Source: Thermoplasmata archaeon (GTDB taxonomy: Archaea; Thermoplasmatota; Thermoplasmata; Thermoplasmatales; Thermoplasmataceae). Taken from it: a DNA stretch of 59,293 bases. Positions 35,557 to 43,970 of this stretch are shown piece after piece (within the stretch, counting starts at the first letter, position 1; each line of letters begins with the position of its first letter). The stretch covers positions 1 through 59,293 of the forward strand of contig JAJZZE010000039.1 of the NCBI GenBank assembly GCA_021797735.1. Reading direction: 5' to 3'. The notes beneath the pieces are model-generated. The model did not search any database. It was not told where the DNA came from and saw only the letters and a program-made list of their open reading frames with translations. The position numbers and the translations under genes are program-made.

Positions 35557-35880
35557 GTGATAAAGATATATACTGAAAAGAGTAATTTTAACCTAAAAAA
35601 ATTCCTAAATGGAATTTTAGCATTATATACATTTATTATGGCGATGTCAATAATAGCTATAATAGAGGGACAGGCTATAGCCGCATATTATGGTGTAAGT
35701 GGAAACGGGGTTGGAGCTGGTGCTTTTAGTGGAATAGCAACATTATCTGGCATATTTGGTGGCGCAGCTGTAGGTGGTGCTATCGGCGAGGCTGGTATTG
35801 GTGCGGGATTTTTTGCTATAGCAGCGGCTATACCCATATGGGGATGGATAGCTATCGGCGTTGCTGTGGGAGCTGCGTAA
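35557..35880 (+). CDS. Small Gly/Ala-rich hydrophobic peptide, bacteriocin-like
   Basis: The 107-residue product has a basic N-terminus (KSNFNLKKFLNG), a membrane/signal segment (about 19-41) with a possible signal peptidase site after EGQAIA, then a Gly/Ala-rich hydrophobic part starting AYYGVSGNGVGAGAF with repeated GxxxG-like spacing and ending IPIWGWIAIGVAVGAA. Such composition resembles class II or circular bacteriocins, holins and sulfolobicin-like toxins; YYGxxGNGV also recalls the pediocin box YGNGV, though no Cys is present. The start is a GTG inside GAGGTGA. It is followed after 9 bases by an M48-like protease gene, which supports a processed secreted peptide. No homolog is known to me. 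Confidence 0.6.
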   Translation: MIKIYTEKSNFNLKKFLNGILALYTFIMAMSIIAIIEGQAIAAYYGVSGNGVGAGAFSGIATLSGIFGGAAVGGAIGEAGIGAGFFAIAAAIPIWGWIAIGVAVGAA

Positions 35881-35889
35881 TTAATTTGA

Positions 35890-37137
35890 ATGACCATGAA
35901 CAAAGCGGCGAATACAATACCTAAATTTAAGAACATATATACATTTGGTTCTTTTATTATTGTGTTATTATCCGGTGCATCTATATATTCATCACTTCTA
36001 TTAATAAAATATCATTATTTATATATTTTTGAGTGCATTATATTATTTTTTGGTGTAATAATTACAGGCATTATATTATTGCAGATATACACAGACTGGA
36101 TACTGAAACGTTGTGAGCGTAAGAATATTGATAATAATATTGTTTACATAATGGGTGGTACAACGGTAATTAATAAAAAAAATTATAATTTTTACAATGC
36201 AGCCGTAACTGTTTCATTATTGCCAAGAATAATTATTACGGATAGTTTATTTAATATATTAAATGATGATGAATTAAAAGCTGTAATAGACCACGAAGCA
36301 GGGCATATAAAATTCAATCATATAATTATCATTATTTTCTATGCAATCAGCTATGGAATGTTAATTGCGTTATTTGATTTTGCATTAATGTATAGATATA
36401 TTTTTTTATATATACCTGAACATTTAATATTTTTTGGAATTTTATTTGTAGATATTATATCTATTTTTCTGAGCGTTATAGCAATAAAAACATTATTCAC
36501 AAAACTGGAGCTTGAAGCCGATAGTGTAGTTTCATCAAAAAATAGTTTTAATTCAGCATTAAACAAAATAAAAAATGCATATATAGATGATGTAATAAAA
36601 CGTGGAAATAAAATTAAAGAACACAAAATATTAAAGTTTGTTTTTTCTCTATTTGACCCGCATATGTTGTTTGAAAAAAGAATACAGAAAAGTGATTATA
36701 ATATAAATTCAATGAAAAATGTGTTCATTTCATTTTTTCCATTTGCACTTTTTATATCTCTTGATATAACAATATATATTTTTATGAAATCGGTGGTGTA
36801 TAACTATTTTTATTCCTTGCTTTTGAGTATGTATTTTATCAGTTTTTTAATTGGCCTAACGTTAATAATACCATTAATATATTATATATTCAATAGTGCT
36901 GGATTTGCATGGAATTTAACAAGAATATCACTAATGGCATATATAACAATATCATCCATAGAAATAATATATAACGGTTTAATCAATGATTTAATTACAA
37001 ACGTTATTGCAACAGTTACATCAATTTATTTAATATCCATTAATGGCGGTAGATTCAAAGCCATATTAATATGGGTATTATTTTTTGTAATAAGTTTGTT
37101 TGTAGGTGGAACATGGATTTTAATAAAAAGGCTTTAA
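35890..37137 (+). CDS. M48-like membrane zinc metalloprotease
   Basis: This 415-residue protein has two N-terminal spans (about 15-65), a cytoplasmic catalytic part with SLLPRIIITDSLFNILNDDELKAVIDHEAGH (HEAGH zinc motif at about 136-140) and LELEADSVVSSK near 210-221, whose Glu is the third zinc ligand (ExxAD), and then about six more spans. This is the layout of HtpX/M48 peptidases with an expanded membrane half. It lies between a small hydrophobic peptide gene and a small membrane protein gene, so processing or immunity toward the peptide is a reasonable guess. The start ATG is nine bases after the peptide gene stop. Confidence 0.75.
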   Translation: MTMNKAANTIPKFKNIYTFGSFIIVLLSGASIYSSLLLIKYHYLYIFECIILFFGVIITGIILLQIYTDWILKRCERKNIDNNIVYIMGGTTVINKKNYNFYNAAVTVSLLPRIIITDSLFNILNDDELKAVIDHEAGHIKFNHIIIIIFYAISYGMLIALFDFALMYRYIFLYIPEHLIFFGILFVDIISIFLSVIAIKTLFTKLELEADSVVSSKNSFNSALNKIKNAYIDDVIKRGNKIKEHKILKFVFSLFDPHMLFEKRIQKSDYNINSMKNVFISFFPFALFISLDITIYIFMKSVVYNYFYSLLLSMYFISFLIGLTLIIPLIYYIFNSAGFAWNLTRISLMAYITISSIEIIYNGLINDLITNVIATVTSIYLISINGGRFKAILIWVLFFVISLFVGGTWILIKRL

Positions 37138-37538
37138 TTATAATAATAATAGGTTTACTTTTCAGTATGGTACCCAGCTTATATTTTCCGGTACATGCAC
37201 ATTCACATAAATTACCGTTTTACTATATTTTAATAATTTTTTTTATTAACTCTTTTATATTTTCTATAAGCATTATTTTATTTAGCAATGAAATGAAATA
37301 TCTTATACTGTTATGGATATTTATTAATGTGGTTTTTGAATCATTTATAGCATTTTCTACTATAGAGATAATAAATTATAAAATAGGTATTACAACTATA
37401 TCTTTAATATTGACTGAAATGTCAATTTTAATATTATTCTGTAAAAATGGTTTTAAATCCATAAATTATATAATAGGCGAGACATTTTATTTTATTCTTG
37501 CGGTGTTAGAGGTTTTTATATATAACCTTGTAATTTAA
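37113..37538 (+). CDS. Small four-span membrane protein, possible immunity protein
   Basis: The 141-residue protein starts MDFNKKALIIIIIGLLF and has four to five hydrophobic spans with short charged loops (HAHSHKLPFY after span 1). I chose the ATG at 37113 because GTAGGTGG precedes it by four bases and it overlaps the protease gene stop by 25 bases; a longer frame from 37071 begins inside the protease coding sequence. Being third in the bacteriocin-like unit it could be an immunity or export helper protein, but that is inference from position only. It resembles no family I can name. Confidence 0.65.
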   Translation: MDFNKKALIIIIIGLLFSMVPSLYFPVHAHSHKLPFYYILIIFFINSFIFSISIILFSNEMKYLILLWIFINVVFESFIAFSTIEIINYKIGITTISLILTEMSILILFCKNGFKSINYIIGETFYFILAVLEVFIYNLVI

Positions 37539-37612
37539 ATTTTATTAAAATGCGGGAATATATATAAGACCCAAAAAATGATATTTTATTCCACAGCCTA
37601 ATTTTCTGTTTA

Positions 37613-37738
37613 ATGCCTGCAATAATTATACTCCTATTCTCATTAGACTATTATGTATTATTAATTGCCCCCGACTGTAATATATATTCTCAAAAATGGC
37701 TCAGGAAACGATTTAAAGGGTGGATGTGCCATAAATAA
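37613..37738 (+). CDS. Possible 41-residue peptide with basic C-terminus
   Basis: In the 230-base gap after the bacteriocin-like unit an ATG at 37613 opens 41 codons. The first half is hydrophobic (MPAIIILLFSLDYYVLL) and the second basic with two Cys (KWLRKRFKGWMCHK), the make-up of a membrane-active peptide. There is no clear ribosome site, and it ends only 30 bases before the methyltransferase start, so it may equally be chance. Confidence 0.2.
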   Translation: MPAIIILLFSLDYYVLLIAPDCNIYSQKWLRKRFKGWMCHK

Positions 37739-37768
37739 CATTTAAATAATAACTGGCGTTAATAATTT

Positions 37769-38419
37769 ATGGATAAATTATGGAATAAAATAGATAATTA
37801 CATAGAAGATTCTCTGGTTAAACCAGATGATGTATTCAGAACAGTTTTGAAAAATAGTCATAATGCAGGTCTTCCGGAAATAAATATATCTCCAGCCCAG
37901 GGTAAAATGCTCTATATCATTTTAAAGGCCATTTCAGCAAAGAATGTACTTGAGATAGGTACATTGGGCGGTTATAGTTCAATATGGATGGCAAAGGCTT
38001 TACCTGGCAATGGAGAATTAATCTCACTTGAAATAGACCCGTTTCATGCTGAAGTTGCATCTAAAAATATAAAACTGGCAAATCTCTCAGAAATAATTAA
38101 AATAAGAACTGGAGATGCAATTTCGGGTTTAAAAAAATTGGGTGAAGAGAAACATAAACCATTTGACCTTATATTTATAGACGCTGACAAGCAGAACAAT
38201 GCTATTTACTTCAATATGGCCATGAAGTTATCGCACACGGGGACAGTAATAGTTATAGATAATGTTGTCATGGGAAATTCTATTCTTGATTCATCAGATT
38301 CACTTGGCATAAGAAAATTATTCAATGCCATTGCAAATACAGATACAGTTGAGTCTACAGCCATTCAAACTGTTGGAATAAAGGGGCATGATGGCTTTGC
38401 AATAATAATTGTGAAATAA
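37769..38419 (+). CDS. SAM-dependent O-methyltransferase (catechol/caffeoyl-CoA type)
   Basis: This 216-residue class I methyltransferase has the SAM motif I VLEIGTLGGYSSIWMAKAL near 57-75, LISLEIDPFHAEVA with the ribose-binding acid near 89, LIFIDADKQNN near 135-145 with the metal-binding Asp, and VIVIDNVV near 160-167. These match the Mg-dependent COMT/CCoAOMT family (PF01596). Archaeal members methylate various hydroxylated small molecules; the substrate here is unknown. It has its own promoter region after the gap at 37539-37768 and is convergent with tRNA-Pro. Confidence 0.88.
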   Translation: MDKLWNKIDNYIEDSLVKPDDVFRTVLKNSHNAGLPEINISPAQGKMLYIILKAISAKNVLEIGTLGGYSSIWMAKALPGNGELISLEIDPFHAEVASKNIKLANLSEIIKIRTGDAISGLKKLGEEKHKPFDLIFIDADKQNNAIYFNMAMKLSHTGTVIVIDNVVMGNSILDSSDSLGIRKLFNAIANTDTVESTAIQTVGIKGHDGFAIIIVK

Positions 38420-38430
38420 TAATATAAAAA

Positions 38431-38503
38431 TGGGGCCGTCCGAATTTGAATCGGAGTCACCAACACCCCAAGCTGGTAGGATACCAAGCTACCCCACGGC
38501 CCC
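38431..38503 (-). tRNA. tRNA-Pro (GGG anticodon)
   Basis: On the minus strand a 73-base cloverleaf begins GGGGCCGTGGGG and ends in CGGCCCCA. The anticodon stem CCAGC/GTTGG (one G-U pair) holds loop TTGGGGT with anticodon GGG, which reads CCC (Pro). The T arm is CTCCG-ATTCAAA-TTCGGA-like with one offset. No intron or encoded CCA. Confidence 0.93.
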
Positions 38504-38592
38504 GTTATATGCAATCGCAGAATAGCATATAAAAATTTTTAATATTATAATGTTTATATAAAATAACTGTTTATATTCGTTAAAATTATACT

Positions 38593-39435
38593 ATGCTGAT
38601 GAAAAGTAATTTCTTAATATCCGGGATATTATACTGGGCATTATTTACTATATTATTTTCAGGTGCAATATTTTCTAGAAGCTCAGTTATGTTTTCTGAA
38701 TCATTTCATCAACTATTCGATTCTATTTCATTGACCTTCGGCTATTATGTTAGTTTAATGATAACAAAAAAACCCGATAAAAAATTCAGTTATGGTTATC
38801 ATAGACTGGAAGGCATAAGTTCAATCCTCAATTTTTTTATTATTATAACGGGAATCATTCTATCAGTTTTCATAACAGTATACAGTTTGTACTATTTAAT
38901 ACCGGTAAATGGATTTTATGGTTTCATTATTTCAGTAGTATCATTGCCATTTTTAACCGTACCATTATATTTACTGAATAAACTAAAAAATAGTGGAATA
39001 AATGAAAAAGCAAATTTTAAGCATAATATTTCAGATACATTTACATTATTTATTGTTGTAATAACAATGTTGATAATAATGTTAATAAAAAATAATCTTA
39101 TATCAATAATAATAGATACAGTATCATCGTTCGTGATTATAATTATATTTATTATAACAGCCTATTCAATACTGAAGGATAGTGCCTCATATTTACTTGA
39201 TAGATCACCAGATAATATCAGTGAAATAGAAAATGGTTTGATGGTAAAATATCCTGGAGCACATCATTTGCATGTGTGGAAAGTATGTTCACATCTAACT
39301 GTAGCAACCTTGCATGTCACTGAAAATGGAGATAAAACATTAAACGAATTGACCAGTGAGGAAAAAAGCCTGAATGATATATTGAATAAATACGGCATAA
39401 ACCACTCTACAATACAGTTTGAAATTAAAAAATAA
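38593..39435 (+). CDS. Cation diffusion facilitator (CDF) metal transporter
   Basis: This 280-residue protein exports divalent metals such as Zn, Fe or Mn. It shows the CDF plan: six spans, the TM2 metal motif in SFHQLFDSISLTFGYYV (HxxxD at about 38-42), the FSYGYHRLEG loop (about 63-72), a second site in KHNISDTFTLF near TM5 (HxxxD, about 142-146), and a C-terminal cytoplasmic domain from about 205 with HHLHVWKVCSHLTVATLHV. Two ATG starts (38593 and 38599) are possible. Metal specificity cannot be set from sequence alone. Confidence 0.92.
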   Translation: MLMKSNFLISGILYWALFTILFSGAIFSRSSVMFSESFHQLFDSISLTFGYYVSLMITKKPDKKFSYGYHRLEGISSILNFFIIITGIILSVFITVYSLYYLIPVNGFYGFIISVVSLPFLTVPLYLLNKLKNSGINEKANFKHNISDTFTLFIVVITMLIIMLIKNNLISIIIDTVSSFVIIIIFIITAYSILKDSASYLLDRSPDNISEIENGLMVKYPGAHHLHVWKVCSHLTVATLHVTENGDKTLNELTSEEKSLNDILNKYGINHSTIQFEIKK

Positions 39436-39447
39436 TTTATAAAAATT

Positions 39448-39669
39448 TTACGAGTATGATATAACTTCATCTATTAAATCTGCGTTTGACAGTATCATTC
39501 TTCTGCAACAGTACCTGTCTACATGTAAATCATCCAGAATTTTGGATTTTTCCTCTCCTGTAGGCTCATGGCCTGTTTCATTTCTAATTTTCTTTGATTC
39601 CTCTCCAAATTTAACATAGTCCGAAGCTATAACCTTTCCACAGCTGAAACATCTTACCGGAATTATCAT
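39448..39669 (-). CDS. rpoN: DNA-directed RNA polymerase subunit N
   Basis: RpoN (RPB10 homolog) is a small zinc subunit of archaeal RNA polymerase. The 73-residue protein begins [14 protein letters not shown] with CxxC, and ends with the second zinc pair in RYCCRRM. The ATG at 39669 follows AGGTGATATT; a longer frame from 39708 runs into rps9 and is not the real start. It is the last gene of rpl18e-rpl13-rps9-rpoN, the standard archaeal order. Confidence 0.97.
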   Translation of the reverse strand: MIIPVRCFSCGKVIASDYVKFGEESKKIRNETGHEPTGEEKSKILDDLHVDRYCCRRMILSNADLIDEVISYS

Positions 39670-39673
39670 AATA

Positions 39674-40078
39674 TCACCTGTATGATTTCTGCCTCTTCGC
39701 CCTTGCACCAGAGCCCATAGGCTTCTTTGGCATTTTCCTTCTTATATCATTTACCAGTATTGTTCTATCGTATACCCTTATATTATTTTCTAATTCATGG
39801 TCATCGCTGAAATATTTTATTATGCCCTTGGCCATTGCAGTTCTTGCTGCATCAGTCTGTCCAGTATTGCCACCACCGTTTACCTTTATATCGATATCAA
39901 CCTCATTTGACCTTTCTCCAAGTATTTTTAATGGCTCCATCAATTTATTCCTCAGTAATTCTATTGGATATAACTCTACCGGTACACCGTTTATAAGAAC
40001 CTTACCTTTTCCCTTTTTTGTCACCGCCCTTGCTGTTGCGGTTTTTCTCTTTCCTGTTGTTAAAATTTCATTACTCAT
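39674..40078 (-). CDS. rps9: 30S ribosomal protein S9
   Basis: S9 contacts tRNA in the P site with its basic C-terminal tail. The 134-residue protein has the family features: [13 protein letters not shown] at the start, [21 protein letters not shown] near 67-87, and the tail [22 protein letters not shown]. Its ATG overlaps the rpl13 stop by four bases, and rpoN follows after four bases. Confidence 0.98.
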   Translation of the reverse strand: MSNEILTTGKRKTATARAVTKKGKGKVLINGVPVELYPIELLRNKLMEPLKILGERSNEVDIDIKVNGGGNTGQTDAARTAMAKGIIKYFSDDHELENNIRVYDRTILVNDIRRKMPKKPMGSGARAKRQKSYR

Positions 40079-40488
40079 TGAGCCTCACCTAATATTTTTG
40101 AAATTTCGCCTAGTGTAATAAAACCTGTAGAATTCTGATTCAATGCCTTATCAACCTTGACGAATTTTACATCCTTTAATGATCCAGGTACCTCATTGAA
40201 AACCTTGCATCTTTTAAATGCCTCCAGTCCGTGTGTCTTCTTTTTTGGTAGCATATCACCCACTGACCTTCTCATTATCTGATCCGGTGTTTTGGGGTAA
40301 TATGGACCTTTTCTTACACTTCCTATATTCCTTCTATGGACAAACTTTTCAAGAATGAATTTTTTAGTTCCAGTTATCACTATTTTTGAGGCATTTACAA
40401 TTACAACTTCCTCACCATTTAATAATTGTTTTGCGACGTATGAGGATAATCTTCCATAAATATGATTTTCACCATCAATATATATCAT
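40075..40488 (-). CDS. rpl13: 50S ribosomal protein L13
   Basis: This 137-residue protein has the archaeal L13 features: GRLSSYVAKQLLNGEEVVIVNA (about 12-33), RRNIGSVRKGPYYPKTPDQIMRRSVGDMLPKKK near 53-85 and a short C-terminal domain. It starts four bases after the rpl18e stop and its stop overlaps rps9. There is nothing unusual about it. Confidence 0.98.
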   Translation of the reverse strand: MIYIDGENHIYGRLSSYVAKQLLNGEEVVIVNASKIVITGTKKFILEKFVHRRNIGSVRKGPYYPKTPDQIMRRSVGDMLPKKKTHGLEAFKRCKVFNEVPGSLKDVKFVKVDKALNQNSTGFITLGEISKILGEAQ

Positions 40489-40492
40489 TTCA

Positions 40493-40861
40493 TCACCTTA
40501 TTATTTTTATATCCGTTCCTTTGGGGTTTTCCCTTGCAAGTTCTGTTATTTCAATGAACTCACTGCCGGACTCCTGAAGTTTCATTTTAGCCTTTTCCGA
40601 TACCTTAAATGCAGATATTTTTAATTTCTTATGCAGTATACCTGATGACAACAAATTACCGGGTATAACAATTGTATCACCGTCCTTTGTAACCCTGTCA
40701 AGCTTTCCCAGATTAACATCCGCATAATGATTTCTTGAAGAATTTAAACGAGAGGCTATATCACGCCAGAATATACTCTGACTCTCCCGCGATCTTTCAA
40801 GTAAATCATTTATTACACCTATTAGATAGACACTTGTCTTTCTCTCTACTTTGATCGACAT
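40493..40861 (-). CDS. rpl18e: 50S ribosomal protein L18e
   Basis: L18e is found in archaea and eukaryotes only (homologous to bacterial L15). The 122-residue protein has IFWRDIASRLNSSRN near 30-44, VNLGKLDRVTKDGDTIVIPGNLLSSG near 49-74 and KISAFKVSEKAKMKL. It is the first gene of the rpl18e-rpl13-rps9-rpoN operon. The promoter should lie in the 49 bases before 40861, since the MFS gene ends its transcript nearby (it starts at 42254 and stops at 40911). Confidence 0.97.
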   Translation of the reverse strand: MSIKVERKTSVYLIGVINDLLERSRESQSIFWRDIASRLNSSRNHYADVNLGKLDRVTKDGDTIVIPGNLLSSGILHKKLKISAFKVSEKAKMKLQESGSEFIEITELARENPKGTDIKIIR

Positions 40862-40910
40862 ATAACATGATTAAGAATGCATTAATAAATTTATTGAATA
40901 CTTTTTAAAT

Positions 40911-42254
40911 TTAATTAAGACTTTTTCCCATTGGCTCGGGTGCAAATTTATATGTTACTGAAAATCCTATTACTTCAAAGACAACAAGGAATAATAATAC
41001 ATATGTAAATGGCAGTGTAAATAATATTATTGGAAATACTATTGTGCCTGTTATTGCCCCAATCCTGGAAACGGATGCTGCAAATCCCATTGCCGTGCCC
41101 CTTATTCTTGTGGGAAATATTTCTGCAGGATAATCATATGTAAGATTTGTCGGGCCTAAATTGTGGAATAAATGCATCATTACGAAGGAGAAGAACGTTA
41201 ATAATAAAGCAACGGCGATAAAATCAGAAACAATGGCAAATATAAACAGTGATATGGCTGCACCTGCAAATCCTATTATTTCGAGCTCACGCCTTCCGGT
41301 TTTTTCCACAAAGTATATACATATTAAAAATCCTATAAAAACAGGTAATTCCTCAAGCAATGTTGCCAGAACCACCATGATTATATTTGAATTGCTGAAG
41401 GCAAATGCTGAGGGTGTGTATTCCCAGACACCGTAACTGGAAACATCGTATGAAAACCATGCTATTGAAACGAAAATTGTATAATATAAATATTTTTTTG
41501 AAAATAAATCCCCTATTTTTGAATTGCCATTTTCCACCGATGGTAATCTATCAATTTTCATCCCTATTGAATCACTTACCTCGTTTGAAGATTTCAGTGC
41601 CCTATCATACTCTCCCTTACCGGCTAACCAGAATGGACTTTCAGGTAAATTTCTTCTGGACAGAATAACAAAAAATGGTATTATTGCCCCTGTTAGATAC
41701 AGTACCCTCCAGTTTACTGCCACGGGCACATATAATATTACAGGTATTGCAATCAGTAATAATGCAACACCACCCAGTGTCCATGAAAATATATTAAATA
41801 CCAAAAATTTACCCCTTTTATCCTTTGGTGAGAATTCAGCCTGTATCGAAGAACTTATGGGATAATCTGCACCTATACCTATGCCTGCGAGTATTTCAAA
41901 TGTTATAAATTCTATTATTGTTGTGGATATACCACTCAATATTAAAAATATCATTGCTATTATTAAATCATATTCATAAATCTTTTTCCTTCCATATTTG
42001 TCCGATATATTGCCTAAAATTATACTTCCAAAGAACATCCCTATAAATAATGAGGACCCCATAAATGCTATATAATAAATATAGAATGGGGTTCCGGCAT
42101 ATAGATGAAAATAATCTTTCATGTACAGTATGGCTATTGAATATATTGTTAATACATAGCCATCCATAAAAATGCCCATCGATGATAATAATGTTATTTT
42201 TAATAGAAACGGGCTTACAGGTATTTCATCTATTTTTTTATGCGCTGATAACAT
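40911..42254 (-). CDS. MFS transporter, sugar-porter-like
   Basis: This 447-residue protein has 12 spans and the sugar-porter/metabolite MFS motifs: GNISDKYGRKKIYE between spans 2 and 3 (DxxGRRK), GIGIGADYPISSSIQAEFSPKDKRGK (span 4 and PESPRG-like loop), RRNLPESPFWLAGKG before the central loop (PESPRWL motif), and EIFPTRIRGTAMGFAASVSRIGA (PTxxRxxG). The substrate may be a sugar or an organic acid; closely similar archaeal proteins are annotated simply as MFS/general substrate transporter. It is a single gene upstream of the ribosomal operon promoter. Confidence 0.88.
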   Translation of the reverse strand: MLSAHKKIDEIPVSPFLLKITLLSSMGIFMDGYVLTIYSIAILYMKDYFHLYAGTPFYIYYIAFMGSSLFIGMFFGSIILGNISDKYGRKKIYEYDLIIAMIFLILSGISTTIIEFITFEILAGIGIGADYPISSSIQAEFSPKDKRGKFLVFNIFSWTLGGVALLLIAIPVILYVPVAVNWRVLYLTGAIIPFFVILSRRNLPESPFWLAGKGEYDRALKSSNEVSDSIGMKIDRLPSVENGNSKIGDLFSKKYLYYTIFVSIAWFSYDVSSYGVWEYTPSAFAFSNSNIIMVVLATLLEELPVFIGFLICIYFVEKTGRRELEIIGFAGAAISLFIFAIVSDFIAVALLLTFFSFVMMHLFHNLGPTNLTYDYPAEIFPTRIRGTAMGFAASVSRIGAITGTIVFPIILFTLPFTYVLLFLVVFEVIGFSVTYKFAPEPMGKSLN

Positions 42255-42295
42255 ATTTTTTATGTATTATGAATGAATTTATAAACATTGTTGGC

Positions 42296-43009
42296 TTAAT
42301 CCTTTAACCTGTTTATTATCTGTCTAAGTATACCCATAATTTTAAAATATTCTGATTCCGTTATCTTTGATCTCCCTATTATTCTATTAATCATTGTCAT
42401 CAATACATAACGTTTTCCAGGAGTGTAATCAATCATTGATAATAATTCATCTATTCTATTGTATAGAATATCTATTTTATCCCTGTTTATTAAATCCTTG
42501 CTTATTATAATATTTCCAGAATAATTGGCTTTGACCATTTCATATAGTATTATGGCAACCGCATGTGATAAATTATATACAGGATATTCTGGATTTCCTA
42601 TTATTTTAATAAAAAAATTGCATTTGCTTAATTCTTCATTGTTTAATCCATTATCTTCCCTTCCAAAAACTAGGGAAACCTTTTTGCCGGTTAAGCCATA
42701 ATTGCCCCAGAATTCCTCAGGGGATACCGGAACTCTACTAAATTTCTCTCCAGCCTTGGATATATCAGATGTTCCGGCTATTATCTCGGAATCTTTTACT
42801 GCATCATAAAAATTATCAAGGGTCCTTGCATTTTCTAATATATATTTCCCATGCATCGACCTGTATATTGCCTCTGTTTCTATTTTTGTTTTTACTATCC
42901 TTAAATCGGTTAATCCACTATTGGCCATTGATCTGGCTATAGCACCTATATTTCCCTGATATTTTGGCTCAACAAGAACTATAGATATTAAATTTTTTAG
43001 CTCAATCAT
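42296..43009 (-). CDS. trmJ: TrmJ-like tRNA 2'-O-methyltransferase (SPOUT)
   Basis: The 237-residue SPOUT enzyme likely methylates the ribose at tRNA position 32. Motif 1 VLVEPKYQGNIGAIARSMAN (about 12-31; Asn and Arg), motif 2 VSLVFGREDNGLNNEEL (about 110-126) and motif 3 YPVYNLSHAVAIILYEM (about 142-158) form the SAM-binding trefoil knot. The archaeal family (TrmJ) methylates Cm32 and related sites. Its start overlaps the preceding FKBP gene stop by 8 bases. The C-terminal helical domain (about 175-237) is the dimer/tRNA-binding part. Confidence 0.9.
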   Translation of the reverse strand: MIELKNLISIVLVEPKYQGNIGAIARSMANSGLTDLRIVKTKIETEAIYRSMHGKYILENARTLDNFYDAVKDSEIIAGTSDISKAGEKFSRVPVSPEEFWGNYGLTGKKVSLVFGREDNGLNNEELSKCNFFIKIIGNPEYPVYNLSHAVAIILYEMVKANYSGNIIISKDLINRDKIDILYNRIDELLSMIDYTPGKRYVLMTMINRIIGRSKITESEYFKIMGILRQIINRLKD

Positions 43010-43784
43010 TGTTATTTTCTTTTGATTCCGCGTTTTCTTCTTTTGGTTCGTCTTTGTGTTCTTCTTTGCCTTCGTTTTCTTCTTTGGGTTTTCCCTGTGT
43101 TTCTTCCTTCTTTTCTTCCTTCCTGTATAACTCTTTTATTATTATATCATTATCGGGCAGATATTTTCTTATATCATTTACTATTTTATACTTTGAATCT
43201 ACCCAGTTAATGTCAAATTTTGCCTCTTCCGGTATCTGCATATTTATTGTATTGTTATCTACAGTAACTTCAAAATTATCAGATATAGAGTAATTCATAT
43301 CAATTATTGCCTTAACCTTGCCATCAACATCGTTTATAGTCTTCTTTATTTCATATTTGTAATAAAGATCTTTTCCAGCAAGTTCGTGATTGTAATCTAT
43401 TAGTACCCTTCCAGGTGTAACTGATATTATTCTACCTACCTTATTGTTTATGTTTACTTCCTTGCCCATTTCAGGATTTATTTTATTTCTCTGAAATTCC
43501 CTCATGGGAACTACTTTTATATTTTTATTGTCCCTCAATCCATATGCATCTTTCGCCGGGACTAAAACCTCATATTCCTTGCCTGTTTCAGCATTTTTAA
43601 AAGATTCATTAATTTCCTTGAAAAGTCCTTCGCTACCTACTATAATAACTGCATCCTTATACTTTTTCTTTTCATCAAATATATTATCTGCTTTCGCTAC
43701 ATCTTCCTTAGTTGTTGAGATCAGTTTCTTGTCCTGACCTGCTCTCAGCTCAAAGCTTAGCTCTATGAAATCACTATCGTTCAT
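43002..43784 (-). CDS. FKBP-type peptidyl-prolyl isomerase, SlyD-like
   Basis: This 260-residue folding helper has an FKBP domain with an inserted flap (IF) domain: ELSFELRAGQDKKLISTT at the start, KEYEVLVPAKDAYGLRD (FKBP core), VVPMREF and GRVLIDYNHELAGKDLYYKYEI, the SlyD-type LDxNHPLAGxxLxFxV motif. After about residue 165 a second small domain follows and the last about 45 residues are Glu/Lys-rich. A TTG one codon upstream (43787) extends the frame; ATG 43784 follows GGTGAT by five bases and is preferred. It is co-translated with trmJ. Confidence 0.93.
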   Translation of the reverse strand: MNDSDFIELSFELRAGQDKKLISTTKEDVAKADNIFDEKKKYKDAVIIVGSEGLFKEINESFKNAETGKEYEVLVPAKDAYGLRDNKNIKVVPMREFQRNKINPEMGKEVNINNKVGRIISVTPGRVLIDYNHELAGKDLYYKYEIKKTINDVDGKVKAIIDMNYSISDNFEVTVDNNTINMQIPEEAKFDINWVDSKYKIVNDIRKYLPDNDIIIKELYRKEEKKEETQGKPKEENEGKEEHKDEPKEENAESKENNND

Positions 43785-43970
43785 CAATAATCACCGTAAT
43801 TTACCGTTTGAGATTATTTATTTATATATATATTTATTGAAAAACTTGGGTTATAAAATTTATGTTGATACCTGATGATACGGGCTATTTTTCTGATGGC
43901 CAGTGATTGGTGTAACCGTTTGACAAAAAAATTAAGTGCTGGAATGCCATTCTAAAATAGTGGTAAGTGC

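Noticed and set aside
35557-35880. Pediocin-type class IIa bacteriocin (YGNGV box)
   Set aside because: YYGVSGNGV is similar only in part, and the Cys pair required by that class is absent; kept only as a general bacteriocin-like call.
37071-37112. Longer start for the small membrane protein of the bacteriocin-like unit
   Set aside because: It lacks a ribosome site and lies within the protease coding sequence; ATG 37113 has AGGTGG four bases upstream.
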